A stretch of 64,000 nucleotides of DNA from Thelephora terrestris (GCA_015956445.1 WIUZ02000018.1:372001-436000); one strand, 5' to 3'. Shown: positions 43,424 through 54,530, counted from the first letter of the stretch. The notes: generated by a model not told the origin, from the letters alone. Made by a program: numbers and translations.

Positions 43424-45467
43424 TTCCGAGTACGTGCTCCTTCCGTTACCTTCCTCCGCTCGCGATCGAGTGCTGACCGCTGTTCCTTTTTTCTAGCTCG
43501 TAGTTGGTGCCTTCGTTTTCACCTCCTGAGCGGCTTTTTTTCTACGAGAACTTAATGATTCGTTACGACTCCCTTTTATGTATTGTCCGCGTCATAATAG
43601 ATAACGACGGTTGGAACTGGTCCTAATTTGAGCCCTTCTGGGGGCTCGTGTGAATCGCTTGCTTTTGGGAACCCACGCGATTCGAGCCAGCAATTTGGTA
43701 GTACTCCCAGCGCCGATCGGACTTTCGTTGCTCCCTCTCGACTTCCACACTTTCGCTTCGCGCTGCCTCACTTTGCTCATTTTCGTCCTGCCTGCTTATA
43801 CCTCGTCACATCTCGCGTTTGGGAGATTTCACCACATCCAACGCCATGAACTGATGTATCTCATCTGCCTACACGTGTGCTTAGGAACCAAGTTGTGGTA
43901 GGTCACCCGCTTCTATTTGCTTCCCAGTGTCTCAAGTTTGCAGACCCTTCCGCTCCGTCACTGAACTCACGACTCACTGACGAACCGAATAGCGTCGAGT
44001 CACCGCTTAGTCCCTCCAATAGTGGACTCCTTCATTCAAGACCACACGATTGTCATGCTGGACGCATTATCTCACCCGCTGCAAGATCGCCGTTCATGGG
44101 AGAGCATCGGTGTGTCATTGTTTGCATACACTCACTGATGGGGTCGTTACTGTTTGCTATTCAAAATTTCGACAACAGCTCAAGAACGAAGAAGCCTCCC
44201 TGGCTTGTTACGAGGCAATCCTGCGTCGTGCCATGTATTATCGCCGGTTTCCTTGCCGTCGTATACGGGCGGTGGGCGTACCTTTGTCTCCATCCCCACT
44301 ACATCACTCGTTGGAAAGATTCTACTCTTTCGAGCCTAAGCCTGGAGGTGCCATTTTCGGGCTTCGTTTCGTTCGCGTTTCCCGGCGGGAGGGCCACTGC
44401 GGGTTCAGCCACGAAAAACGAAAAACACCTAGTTTCCCGAAGCACATGAAAGGCTTTTGGAGAGTGGAGCAATGATTACGATGATCCCGAGGACTCTGCT
44501 TACATCTGCGCACACCACTACCCGAATTCCATCTAGGTCGTCCCCCGCCGGGGGGACTTTCTATTTCCCTTTCGTTCGTCCTGCTGAGCTGAGGGGTGCG
44601 CTATACAGCTCTACTAAGGATGAAAACCATGTGGTTTTTCCGATTGGTTTCTGTGCTGTCATTCGTCTGTCATCTCATCGTGATCACCGGCCGTCCCACC
44701 AAGCTGTTCCTGTGTGGAGCGTGTCTAGACGAAAACCTTTCCCCATGAACAACTCCAGTAACCAACGCAAGCTGATGGAACGAGCGAAGGCGCGATAGCT
44801 GGGTACGAGGGCTGGCCAGAACCTGGTGAAAACATGCGTGCACTTAGGTCCTAGCCTTCGAGTACGGGAACTGTCGTATGATCGTTCTTGCTTAGGGAAC
44901 GAGTTTGGGATGTGCATGTGCAGGGGGTGAAGTAAGCTGCTTGCGTGATTCCCTCGCCTCCCTTCTTGTCAACCCAATTGCCGTTCTATCCTCCTTTCAC
45001 TGAATGCGAGTTCAGTTTCATCTCACGAGTTACCGAGTGCATCGAACTGATTTCGAGAGAAGTATAAACGAGCACTATGTTGTACCTCCCGAGGGTACAA
45101 GTATACGGAACCGTTCGAGAGTTATTACAGACATACTTAATGGGATAAAAGAAAAGAAGATCACAACCTCAGTGCGCAAGAAGGGGAGGCAAACACCAAG
45201 ACGCGTCGAGAAATCTAGACACAATCCATATCAAACGAACACGACAAGATGCGCAGGTTTCTCGTGGGAACAATAATAATAATAAAACAAGGCGCGAACA
45301 GAAGTAAACGGGGTGGATCGGCTTTAACAGGGAAAAATAAGAATACTACAAGTTCACAGCGAGGCTTGTAGCATCGGTTTCTATAGTAGACCGAGGTCAG
45401 AACCAGGGTAGAAGTCGCTCAAGAGGATTGTTGAGCTTACAAGATGTGGTGGTGGTGTGGAATGAGC
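43424..45467. other. no supported gene; 3' flank of precursor 2
   Basis: Up to about 44300 it aligns with the 3' flank of precursor 1. Open frames are not conserved between the copies. The last part includes the 3' UTR of the pheromone gene, with a spliceable intron at 45381-45440. Confidence 0.5.
45381..45440 (-). other. 3' UTR intron of pheromone precursor 1
   Basis: Donor gtaagc just after the stop codon region (ccacatctt|gtaagc) and acceptor ctatag|AAACCGATG. The same arrangement follows precursor 2 (47063-47120). Confidence 0.6.
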
Positions 45468-45608
45468 TCAAGCAACCACGCAGCCGCCGGTTCCGCCGCT
45501 GCCGCCACCGTCGAACTCAACGGGGACATCCTGGTGCTCGGTGGAGAAGCCGACAAGGGCGTCGATGGTGGTGAAGAAGGAGTCTACGGTAGAGAAGAAG
45601 GAGTCCAT
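45468..45608 (-). CDS. a-factor-type lipopeptide pheromone precursor 1 (CVVA)
   Basis: 46 residues beginning MDSFFSTVDSFFTTIDAL and ending GGTGGCVVA, a CaaX box for farnesylation, removal of the last three residues and carboxymethylation. Such short acidic and Gly-rich precursors are the mating pheromones of basidiomycetes. The start is set at MDSFF, not the upstream in-frame Met at 45680, because a TATA box lies at 45682-45688. That leaves room for a leader of ordinary length only with the inner start. The block EHQDVPVEFD is shared with precursor 2, and EH may be the maturation site (inference). No STE3 receptor was recognised nearby. Confidence 0.85.
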   Translation of the reverse strand: MDSFFSTVDSFFTTIDALVGFSTEHQDVPVEFDGGGSGGTGGCVVA

Positions 45609-47147
45609 TTCGATTGAGATTTCGTTGGGGAGAGTTGAGTAGGAAAGTTTGTTGGGCGACTTGCCTCCGTTCCCCTTCAACTTATATATGCTGGGACTAC
45701 GAATTCTTCGGCATACCCGGAATTCAGTGCGAAAGCCTCAGCGATACAGAAGGCTAGCTGAGCAGTCGTATGCAGGGATGGCGGGAGTGGGCGGTTAGGT
45801 CGATCAATGCCGCGGTCTTGAGGTTGGTGATCATGATCAGAAGTATTCCCACTATTGTATCAAAACTCATCAAAGCGTCCCGACCAATTGCCCATACCCT
45901 GGGCGGCAATCATGTTTGAGCGCGTTAGAATTCTAGGGACGGGACCCACGAGGTTGTCTAGCTTTCCACGCCTTGCCGATGCCCGCACACCGCCAGACCT
46001 TTCCTACGTAGCACATGGAGAACTAGGCGAGCCGTGAGAACGGCAACCGGGGATCTTGGGTTGAAGGAGAACGGTGGGGACGACCACCAGGGCTCCGCGG
46101 TTGGGCGAGAACTGTGGTCCCGCGCTATGAATATTTTCTCCTGAGTGTTGTACGGGAGGGCGAAGAACGAGTCCCAGCGAGACCCTGGATTCCCGAGACA
46201 TTCCCATCCCCGCAAAGTGGCCGAGTGATGGCCAGATTGCCTTGTTTCCAGGTTCTGCGGCAATGCTGATTTTGTGCCGGGGAGTCCTGACCCAGACTCA
46301 CTCTGGTCTCGCTTGTGGTGGATGGAACGATGAACGACGGCCATCGGAGTGATGGTGACCTCCCTCTGACCTCTAACGAGCCGCTCTTGCGAGCCAGATG
46401 TAGATTTTGATTTATCTTTGAAAAATGTTGTACGCGCGCCGGGCTTCGAGACTGACCGAGGGTGGGGCCCATGAAAGGTAAAAGGTTGGGAGACGGGTCA
46501 GCGATTCAACTGGTCTTGTAGCTCGGCAGCAGTCGGTTTTACCACTCGCGTATCCAGACTCCCGCGAACAGTGTTCCGAATATAATTTTTGGGACGAGCG
46601 GAAGGCACCGTTAGGCTTTCCGACCAGCAGAAGAGTCATCGAACAACTGATTTATCGACCCGTGGTTTTCTGCCCAATTCGAAGGGAAGGTGAGATAAAC
46701 TGTGAGAACGGCTACGAAGGCTCTCGGGCCGGGTGAAGACCGTCCAAAGGGGCGGGGCCACCGGGGTTGAGCGGGAACGTGTTCAAGAGGTAAATAAGTA
46801 CATAGCACAGATACGGTTTTTATTTTTGAGAACAGAAGGGGATGCTGCCAGCCTCGGTGCACGAGAAACGAAAGTAAACACTGTATCATGTGGAAAAATC
46901 TAGCTGCAACTAACATCGAACGGGCACGGCAAGTAGAAAAGGTACGGAAAGAAGAGGCGCGAACATGAGTAAACGACACAGGACGGAGCGGCGATCAACT
47001 TCATCATGGCAAATAAAATTATCGCAACAAGCTCGCAACGGTGGAACTTGCAGTATCGATTTCTAGCAGACAGTGGTCAGCACCAGGAAAATTGTCACCC
47101 GAGGCAGGCATTGGGCTCACCAGATGTGGTGGTGGTGTGGAGTGAGC
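45609..47147. other. promoter of pheromone precursor 1 and spacer
   Basis: The first 130 bp hold a TATA box and a block conserved upstream of precursor 2 (ctacgaattcttcggcatac). Further on, short blocks (gaccaccagg near 46080 and near 47705) recur, suggesting repeated duplication. The last part includes the 3' UTR of precursor 2. No other gene seen. Confidence 0.5.
45682..45688 (-). promoter_or_regulatory. TATA box and conserved upstream block of pheromone precursor 1
   Basis: tatataa 74 bp before the MDSFF start. Upstream, at about 45694-45740, is a block shared with precursor 2: ctacgaattcttcggcatac, then ttcagtgc and aaagcctca. It could contain a pheromone-response or HD/HMG factor site. 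Confidence 0.65.
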
Positions 47148-47288
47148 TCAAGCAATTACACAGCCAATGGTGCCGTTTCCACTGCCACTGTCGAATTCAA
47201 CAGGGACGTCCTGGTATTCGGTGAAGGAGTTGGCAAGGGCGTCGATGGTGGTGAAGAAGGAGTCCACGGAAGGAAAGAAGGAGTCCAT
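47148..47288 (-). CDS. a-factor-type lipopeptide pheromone precursor 2 (CVIA)
   Basis: 46 residues, MDSFFPSVDSFFTTIDALAN ... EYQDVPVEFDSGSG ... GCVIA. The last four residues are the same as the yeast a-factor CaaX box. It aligns along its full length with precursor 1, differing mainly in the Gly/Ser tail before Cys, which would be the receptor-specific part. Like precursor 1 it has a TATA box 74 bp or more upstream and a 3' UTR intron (47063-47120). An upstream Met at 47339 is too close to the TATA box to be the start. Confidence 0.85.
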   Translation of the reverse strand: MDSFFPSVDSFFTTIDALANSFTEYQDVPVEFDSGSGNGTIGCVIA

Positions 47289-48570
47289 TTCGATTGGTAT
47301 TGCGTTGAGGGGAACTGAGTAGAAAATCTTGTTGAGCAACCTTCCTCTGTTCCCGTTCCATTTATATATACGTTGGGACTACGAATTCTTCGGCATACCC
47401 GGAGTTCAGTGCAAAAGCCTCACGACAAGGAGCTAGTTCAGAGGTGGCTGGAGTGGATTGGCCGAATCAATCCTCTGGTCATCATTGGAATGATCACAGC
47501 GCATCAATTAAGCTGAATCCCGCGATACAACGCGTTCTGATCCTTTGAGGTGGAGCGAGGAGCACCTACACAAGGGGACAGCTGAGCCGTCAGATCCAGG
47601 ATTGGCTGAAGTCGACAACTAGATCGGCCCAAGGAACACACCGCCAGTCCATTCCCCACTCGCGGAGCTAGATGGGACATTAGGACGCGGGGGCAGTGGG
47701 AACGACCACCAGGCCTCCGGAGTTGAGCGAGAATGGGGCGTCCCACGCTGAGACCGTTCAGTCAGGGAAGCAAGGTCACAGTTGAACTGCAGGGTTGGGG
47801 TGAGCGCGAATCAGGGTGGTGATGCCATGGACGCGGCGTTCCATCTCGCGTGATCATTAAGCCTTTCAATTGGTGCCACTCTGATGGATTGTAAGTATCC
47901 TGATCTGCAAGTTAATATCCGGTGAATGCACATGGGAAGGGATCACAACATATCAGTAAAACGTACCAAACCTCGCCCGCTGCCCGGCACCGTCATCATC
48001 ACAAGAAAGCCGAGACGATTATGGAAGTGATCCGCAGTGGGTAGCTATGACCTACAGCGGCCTTTAGAACAAGAGAGTTGAACCCCATGGCCATTCTAAT
48101 GCAGGATTGAGGCATCAACGTTGTCGACGGTTGTGGCAGTACGGAAGTTGGGGGCGATGGCGCCCGCGACGTCGTGACATAAACATTGTATTCGCGTCCG
48201 GAATGTCCAGATGTATACAAATACCAATTCACCTCAAGCTCGGCATCCACTACAGGGGATCTCGTGTGTGTTAGTACGCTTCATAGACCCGACAGTCCGT
48301 TGACAATTTGTATTCTGAATACACACATACACATACATACACATAAATATCAAATCTGAAATAAGAATACAAGAAAAGAAGACAACGACATGCCCAACGG
48401 ACACGAACAAACAGCCCTCGCCCCTCAGCACAAGGGAGAAGACTGAGATCCTGATATGCCCAACACAGCTGTCCGGTCCGTTTTCAACGGCAGAGGCAGG
48501 TGTTAGATGATCAGTCGCAAGATGGAAGATCATCCCAACTGCGGCAACATATCGAGTTCCCAAGTATGTT
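47289..48570. other. promoter of pheromone precursor 2 and gene-free stretch
   Basis: Conserved upstream block to about 47420. Beyond that, no supported gene. A run of acacatacaca lies near 48325. Confidence 0.5.
47362..47368 (-). promoter_or_regulatory. TATA box of pheromone precursor 2
   Basis: tatataa inside tttatatata, followed upstream by the block ctacgaattcttcggcatac conserved with precursor 1. Confidence 0.65.
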
Positions 48571-49877
48571 TTAGTTTCCGTCATAATGGACTTCATCGAT
48601 AGCAGTCCCAGCCCCGCTCGGAATTCCTCCATCAGAATCCATCGAGCCCGTGGGTATATCATCAGGAACGGTCTCAACACCACTTGCCGACCCCCCATGA
48701 CTTTCAAAGCGGATCGAACCGATGTTCCCGGAGGCGATAGTGTCGCTCGTCAGTGCTCTCTGTTTCGCGACTCGTAGGATGATGAGGAACGGAGCGATGA
48801 CCTGGTCGTCAAAACGGTCAGACAACGCTAGGGTGAACCATTAAATCATAGACGGCACGAACTTGAGTCTCTGCGAGGATCGGTAAGAAGATATCCGCAA
48901 CCCAACTCTTGGCACCCCACGGCCCAATGAACAGTAGAGAGTTGACAGTGAAGAGGGCACATGACTCGACAACCATGGTGACGATGGCGTTGTACAATCC
49001 ACTAGCACTGTCTGGATACCCCAAGGCGTTTCGAAGGTTCCTGCCGTGCAGGATGAGCCGGGTAACGATCATGAGCGTGAGGAGGACGTTGAGTGCTAGG
49101 GAGATCGAGTTGTAGGGAATACCGGTGTTGGAAGCAAGGGAGTCCCGGATGCTGCCCGGTTGCGACGTCTGGTAGAGGAACACGATACCCACCGCTGTAT
49201 CAAATGGTTAGTCGAGAGTGTTGATATCAGCTTGCGGAGAACTCGGGTACGTACCCCAAGTAGCAAGGTACATCAGGCCTGGAAAGGCAATGACCCAGTG
49301 GTTCATGGCATAGATAACGTAGCAGCGATAAAGCTGGAGGACGAGCCTACGTCAACCACCTGATCAGTCGGAATCAGCGCGGTGCTTACCAAGAGGCCGT
49401 CGGCTAGCCATTGGTTCAAGAGGAACGCAACGCTGGGAACGATGCCAATTGCCTTGGAGTAGATGCGAACCTGGTATCCAAGAGGTCCAGGAGGCAACAA
49501 GGTGTCACCAGAGAATTCTCGGCTATCGATGTAGGAGATGGATTGAATATCGAGGGTCATCCCGGTGAATATCGTCACAAGCGAGAACATGGCCGAAGTG
49601 TGGACGATGAGCCCCCACTTGGTACCCCCCTTCGTGCGGTTTGCGGGATTGAGCAGTGCGTCCATACATTGAAAGAACAGGATGATGACGATCCCTAGAG
49701 TGGCAGATTAAACAAACGAGATGAGTACGGGCAGACTGACGCATGGATGGACCTACCATAAAACATCGAGGCAATGATAATTCCAGCAAAGTTATCCTTC
49801 TCCGCATCATACAACAGCGATGGTATCTGTGGGGCGTTGGGGTCATTGGACCAGGGCTGTTGCGAATCGTCAGACAT
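48571..49877 (-). CDS. Agaricomycete seven-helix integral membrane protein, paralogue B
   Basis: Exons 49757-49877, 49390-49694, 49255-49333, 48863-49194 and 48571-48801 give 355 residues in phase. Hydrophobic segments include NFAGIIIASMFYGIVIILFF, GLIVHTSAMFSLV, VAFLLNQWLADGLL, WVIAFPGLMYLATW, LNVLLTLMIVTRLIL and FLIILRVAKQRALTSD. Intron positions and phases are identical to paralogue A at 14301-15649. The tail is acidic and Gly/Ser-rich, likely cytosolic. Its position beside the pheromone precursors invites a receptor reading, but it lacks STE3 hallmarks, so I leave the function open. Confidence 0.85.
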
Positions 49878-50755
49878 GGCACAAACGTGTAGACCAGAAC
49901 GAGAGATTTCGGCGAAGGGTGGGTGTAAGGGGGTGAGAACGATGGAAGAATGACCCTGGACCTCGAAATGAGGGAGTGAATTATAAGCACAGAGTCCAAT
50001 TGATACATGATACATGATGCATGATGGGCGGCGAACAGAGAAGACGAGAGGGTTGGTACTGTATGCCTCCTCGAATCCTCAGCGCATCAATGTCATCAAC
50101 TCTTTAAACCTCATGCTTCATGACTTCAGTACCTCGATACAAGCGACAAGCGCGAGAGCCACACACCTTTCATTCTCCGCCTCGTGAACATTATTTATTG
50201 GTGGAAGTGATGGAAGAATCGTTTGAAACGTGTTGTCGGTTCCAAGCGGAATACCGTGATTGACGCCAATTATCGTCGGCGTGGAATTCAAGCTCAAGTT
50301 CGGAGGAGTAAGGTCCCCTCCGACCCACGTCTCGATCACTGCTGCCCACTGCACCAGTCCTGCCATTCCTGTTCCGCCGTTTTGTCCTCCCCTTCGCCAT
50401 TTTTTCCCGTGCGCGACGTATAGGGAAGCAAGGAGAAGCGAACGGCCCAGCACTCGGTTCCCTCCCAATATCAATGAAGAACAGATGACGCTACCTCCAC
50501 TGTGAAAACATTAATGTGGTCTTTAACACGCGTTGGCGCAGACGAGACATTGTCACATTCCGGTCCATCGCGTTGAGGCTTAAGCTGGAATCCAGCCTCG
50601 AATTTAGGAGGACGCGATTTGGAAGGGGACGATTCCTAGGGGGACAGCCGTCGAGTCATCGGCTGAAAGTGCGCAGATGCTGACCCCTGAGTACGGGACA
50701 CTCGCTCCTTCCTTCCTCCACCATCTCGCAATCGCATTCGCCCTAGTCGTAGTCC
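49878..50755. other. intergenic between divergent genes
   Basis: Upstream regions of the minus-strand membrane protein and the plus-strand F-box-like gene. A minus-strand open frame at 50118-50474 has no motifs. Confidence 0.4.
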
Positions 50756-52112
50756 ATGCCCTCATCCAGACCGCTACCACAGGAGCTTGTCGACAAAATC
50801 ATCGACGAACTTGGCGAAGACCACCGGGGCTCTGATCACAAAAAATCCCCGGACGATCCCATCGGTGTGGCACGCGAGGCGCTTCATGCCTGCGCACTGG
50901 TCTCCAAAAACTGGACCGGTCGCTCTAGGACACACTTATTCAACGAGGTTGAGATCAGAGTCAGTGATCCTGGCCTGTTCTCTATTCCCCCGGAAACCGT
51001 CATGTCATATGTCACAACCTTGAAGATGTGGCCGCCGCGCGGAGATTATTTCAACCCCCTTCTCCAGGGTGTCTCTCCACTGTTTCACGCGGCTCCAATA
51101 GTATGCCTCGAGATCACACTCAACCTCGGTGGTTCACGAGAGTATCTCATAGAATTCATCAGCGCACTTTCTACCACGCTGAAGACAGTGACACTCAAAT
51201 CCTGTTCTCTCTTCCCTCTTCAGATCCACGACATCGTGTCAGCTCACCCCGGTCTCAAGCGCCTTTACCTCCTTCGTTGCGATATTCCGTATATGGGCTT
51301 CAACTCTCTCATCGTCTCTCGCTTGTCCACACCACACTCCACTGACCTCGAAGTTGCAATTTCAACGGGCTGTTCGGGAGCCCTGACCAGTGCGATGGGC
51401 ATCGTCGCGCAATTCCCGATAAGATGCCGCGGGCTTGACTTCGACTGCAAATCAACCCCGGCCATGACCCGCACTGCGAACGCCTTAATCGAAGCTAACG
51501 CAGTGTCGCTATCGTCTCTTACAGCGCACATCATCGCTAGTACGTCTAGGATGCCCAGCCAGAAAAGGAGATCGCCACTAACTTTGAAGCTGTACAGTTA
51601 TGGGGGCCCGGAAGCCATTTGAAGACCCACCGTTCAATCTGGGATGCTGTTTCAACCTCAAAGAGCTGACTTTGGATATGGAGCGCGCGTTCTTATGCCT
51701 CGTAACGACCTCCGCCAGCATCCTAGCCCCCCTCGACCCACTAAAACACACCCGCTTGGAGCGTATCAGGTTAACAACGAGCTGCGTCTACCAATGGATC
51801 TGCAAGGGGTCCCGTGATAACCTCACCCAGGCGTGGAGAAACCTCGATACCATCCTTTCCAAGTTGGCGGAGGTCACCATCGGTATCAAGGACAAGAAGT
51901 TGACCTTCGTCCTCGGGACAGTATGTGACGGAATGTGCATAACTTTCGGCAAAAGGTGGCTCCCAGAGCTTCTGCCCCGTTTTCACCGATCGGGGGAGTT
52001 GCGTGTCGAATACGAACGAAGTCTTCTGGAAAATGGCCGCAACGGCGGGTGCTTTTGTGATCACGAGCCGACTTGCCTGGGAGAAGAGTATGATCACCTC
52101 TCTCAGAGTTAA
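50756..52112 (+). CDS. F-box-like protein
   Basis: Exons 50756-51539 and 51598-52112 give 432 residues. The N-terminus LPQELVDKIIDELGE ... LHACALVSKNWTGRSRTHLF is a degenerate F-box of the common Agaricomycete type, about residues 6-65. Irregular leucine-rich segments follow (LKTVTLKSCSLFPLQIHDIV, HPGLKRLYLLRCDI, FNLKELTLDM). It is likely a substrate adaptor for an SCF ligase. The intron 51540-51597 was chosen because it alone joins the two frames in phase; other acceptors give early stops. Confidence 0.8.
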
Positions 52113-52636
52113 TTTAGGCTACGTCGTGTAATGTCCCTCCTGTCATCTACTTCTGCAGTTCGCAGACCCGTTCGCACACATCCTCGATTTGTGTGTGCCT
52201 TTTGTGCAGAATTGCTCGAACAAATCGCTTGCTACGAACGAGAGGTGCCTGAGCTGAATTCCCGACCAGAGTCCCAATACCCTCAAGCCAAGGACTCGAA
52301 GGTGAGCGTCACGATCCTCGAGAACGGGGCGGTGGGCCACAAATTATTGTTACATTGTACAAGCAAGGATTACATCGAGAGAACGGTACATCAAAAAATC
52401 GTGAACACCCAAAGTTGCAAACAGGGGGGTCAGTGGCTGTGGTTGTGACGCTGTACATGTCCTTGTCAAGCGTCATATCGTCAATGTAGGAGGAGCGGTG
52501 AAAAAGAGAGTCTCTGTCGGTAGAGGCCGTGCAGATAGGTCCGTGGGCGTGGCTCCGTCTGATTGCCAGCTGGAAGAGAGCACGCGATGAACGACTCGAT
52601 CGCCTCGAAGGACCATTCCGCCGCCAAAGAAAGAGT
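52113..52636. other. 3' flanks of convergent genes
   Basis: The plus-strand open frame at 52131-52448 has no motifs and probably belongs to the 3' UTR of the F-box-like gene. The minus strand may keep weak remnants of the P-loop family's C-terminal part. Confidence 0.4.
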
Positions 52637-54188
52637 TCACAGGCCCGGGGTCCTGCGGCAGTGATGGTACATCTCTAAAAGCAGTTTCTCATCCACAGTG
52701 TCCGACATCTTCATCACCATTTCCTTCCCGATCCGAAAGGATTTGAAGTCAACCGCCCAACTATCGTCTGTGGTCCCGATTGGAGGTGGGCGGGGGTACA
52801 CCTCGATCACGTGAGGTGGGAGATTGCAGAATGGATGGTCCGTAGAGAACCCGTTGATGAAGGCCCTGAACTGTTCACAAGTGAAATCGTCCACATAGGC
52901 CTTGTGCTCCATCCTCGTTGCGGGAAGTTGGAAGACCCCGCGGTACACATCGCGGGGGGCGAAGCCGAACTCTCCGGTGGCATTTTGCACCAAGATCTCG
53001 AACGCGGCGTCCACCTGGTCTGCTGCAGCCTCGGACTGATCTGTTTCGCCGACCGTGTTTACACCCTGGTCCGTGGCTAACGACCTGGCGCCGTCGCTCG
53101 ACTCGCCGCAGTCCTCCTCCTCCTCCTCCTCCCCCCTCTCCTTCCGGAGAAGCTGCAGGGTAGCGTCTATATTCTCATCACCGGTGGCAATGGGCGGTGA
53201 CCCATCAACGAGCGAGAGGGACTCTGCCAGTCGGTGTCGAAAGTTGTTGTATTCGGGGCAAAGGCGTAGACTTTAGCAAACGCAAAGGATAGTCAGCGAC
53301 AAACCTCTATCGAAAGACATGGCCGCAGAAAGAGACAAGTTAACGGCGTACCCTTTCACCAATTCCTCCATATTCCACTTGGGCATCCCTAATATAGACG
53401 CATGGTTCTGCCTCACCCACACCTTCCATCGAATGGGGTCTGGAGGAGATGCCTGGATCGGCCAAATATTTGAATGAGCTCGAATAGGCGGTTCCTGAGC
53501 CTCAAGGTCCGCATCGATCAACGCCCATACAGGGCAAAAACCCTTCGTTCTGTGTTCAGGAAGATGACCGAAGTTGCGTGCCGCCGAGAAGTAAACCTGT
53601 CCGAGGTAGAACAGATAGATCCCGGACTTCTCGTACAGGAGCACAACCTGGCGAGCCGAGAGGAGCCGCACGAGCATGTACTTGAGAAAAGTAGTCTTTC
53701 CTGGGAAGCAGATGCGCCCGGTGAGGCTGCCAGATAGGGGTGTGGATCTAGTGATAAAGACTCACCGGTGCCTGGCTGTCCAGTGAGCACCACTCCTCTG
53801 GCTCGTCCCAAATCCCTCTCGCGAAGATATAATATGCGTATGAAAGTGTATTCGTACGACTCGGTGACGAGAATCTTGCCCTGAGATGAGTCGGCAGCGT
53901 GGAAAGGAAGGAGGGGTGTACCGTGCTTGTCTGCTCCAATCGACAACTCGTAGGGGGCCGTTTTGGAGAATTTAGGGTTGGGGGGTTGAGCGAGCCATTG
54001 CCTGTAGAATAGCTGGTACCTGTCGCTCGCGATTTTCCACGTTCCCCTGTCAACATCCGACCAGGCCCATTTCCCATCTATAAGAGGTGATTGGCGCGTA
54101 CACGAGGCAGATGAATACCACACTTACCTGATTCATCCCAGCGTCTTAAGCATGCTTCATCTGTACCGTAGGGACGTAAACTTTGCAT
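52637..54188 (-). pseudogene. truncated paralogue of the P-loop/nuclease-like gene
   Basis: Exons 54128-54188, 53766-54077, 53352-53700 and 52637-53270 correspond one to one to the gene at 1276-3470 (MQS start, WSDVDRG, GQPGTGKTTFLK, GMPKWNMEELVKG, acidic linker, DFKSFRI). It ends before the C-terminal nuclease-like part. The NTPase half looks whole with normal splice sites, so a shortened protein may still be made. Otherwise it is a young fossil with about one break. Confidence 0.65.
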
Positions 54189-54530
54189 GGCGAAGCAGAT
54201 GCTGTTGTTAGGTGGTGGCCAAAAAAACACGGGAGGCTCCCGGTCAGGGGTCGATCCCAGAGAAACGGGCCTTGTATGTTTGGCGCCGGCATTGCGATGA
54301 CAATCTCGCCCCGAAATTGGATTCAACGGGTACCAGAGGACCAAATCTCGAAACACATCCACGGCCAATAGCCAAACTCATCGTGCCATCGCCCGTAAGC
54401 CCGGCAGATCAAGTTGTCGCGCAATTGCATCGAATGACATAAACGCGAACGATTATGAACAAAGTACATAAAATACATCATAAAGCGTCAAGGGATAGAA
54501 GACGTAGAGTCTGTTTTACAAACGGAGTCG
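54189..54530. other. intergenic
   Basis: Upstream region of the P-loop paralogue and 3' flank of the FAS1 gene. Nothing else seen. Confidence 0.45.

Larger units (their letters stand above)
39400..44580 (+). repeat. tandem duplication (about 2.7 kb period) carrying both repeat precursors
   Basis: Sequence from about 39403 to about 41700 recurs from about 42097 to about 44300, including promoter, gene and 3' flank. Identity is very high over the 5' UTR and first exon and lower in flanks. Fragments of the unit's left edge (tttctatttccctttcgttc) appear again near 44560, hinting at a third, decayed unit. Confidence 0.85.

Noticed and set aside
45004-45276. Plus-strand basic open frame of 90 codons near the pheromone genes
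   Set aside because: No motif, no signal peptide, no counterpart beside the duplicated pheromone gene.
45609-45680. Longer start for pheromone precursor 1 at 45680 (and 47339 for precursor 2)
   Set aside because: The TATA box lies only a few bases upstream of these ATGs, and the MDSFF starts are conserved in all three copies while the upstream parts are not.
48571-49877. Seven-helix protein next to pheromone genes as an STE3 pheromone receptor
   Set aside because: It lacks the motifs I expect in STE3 receptors, and its paralogue far away has the same features, so it belongs to another family.
52131-52448. Plus-strand open frame with CAFCAELL as a zinc protein
   Set aside because: The Cys residues do not form a known spacing. 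The frame begins 18 bases after the F-box-like gene's stop and fits its 3' UTR.
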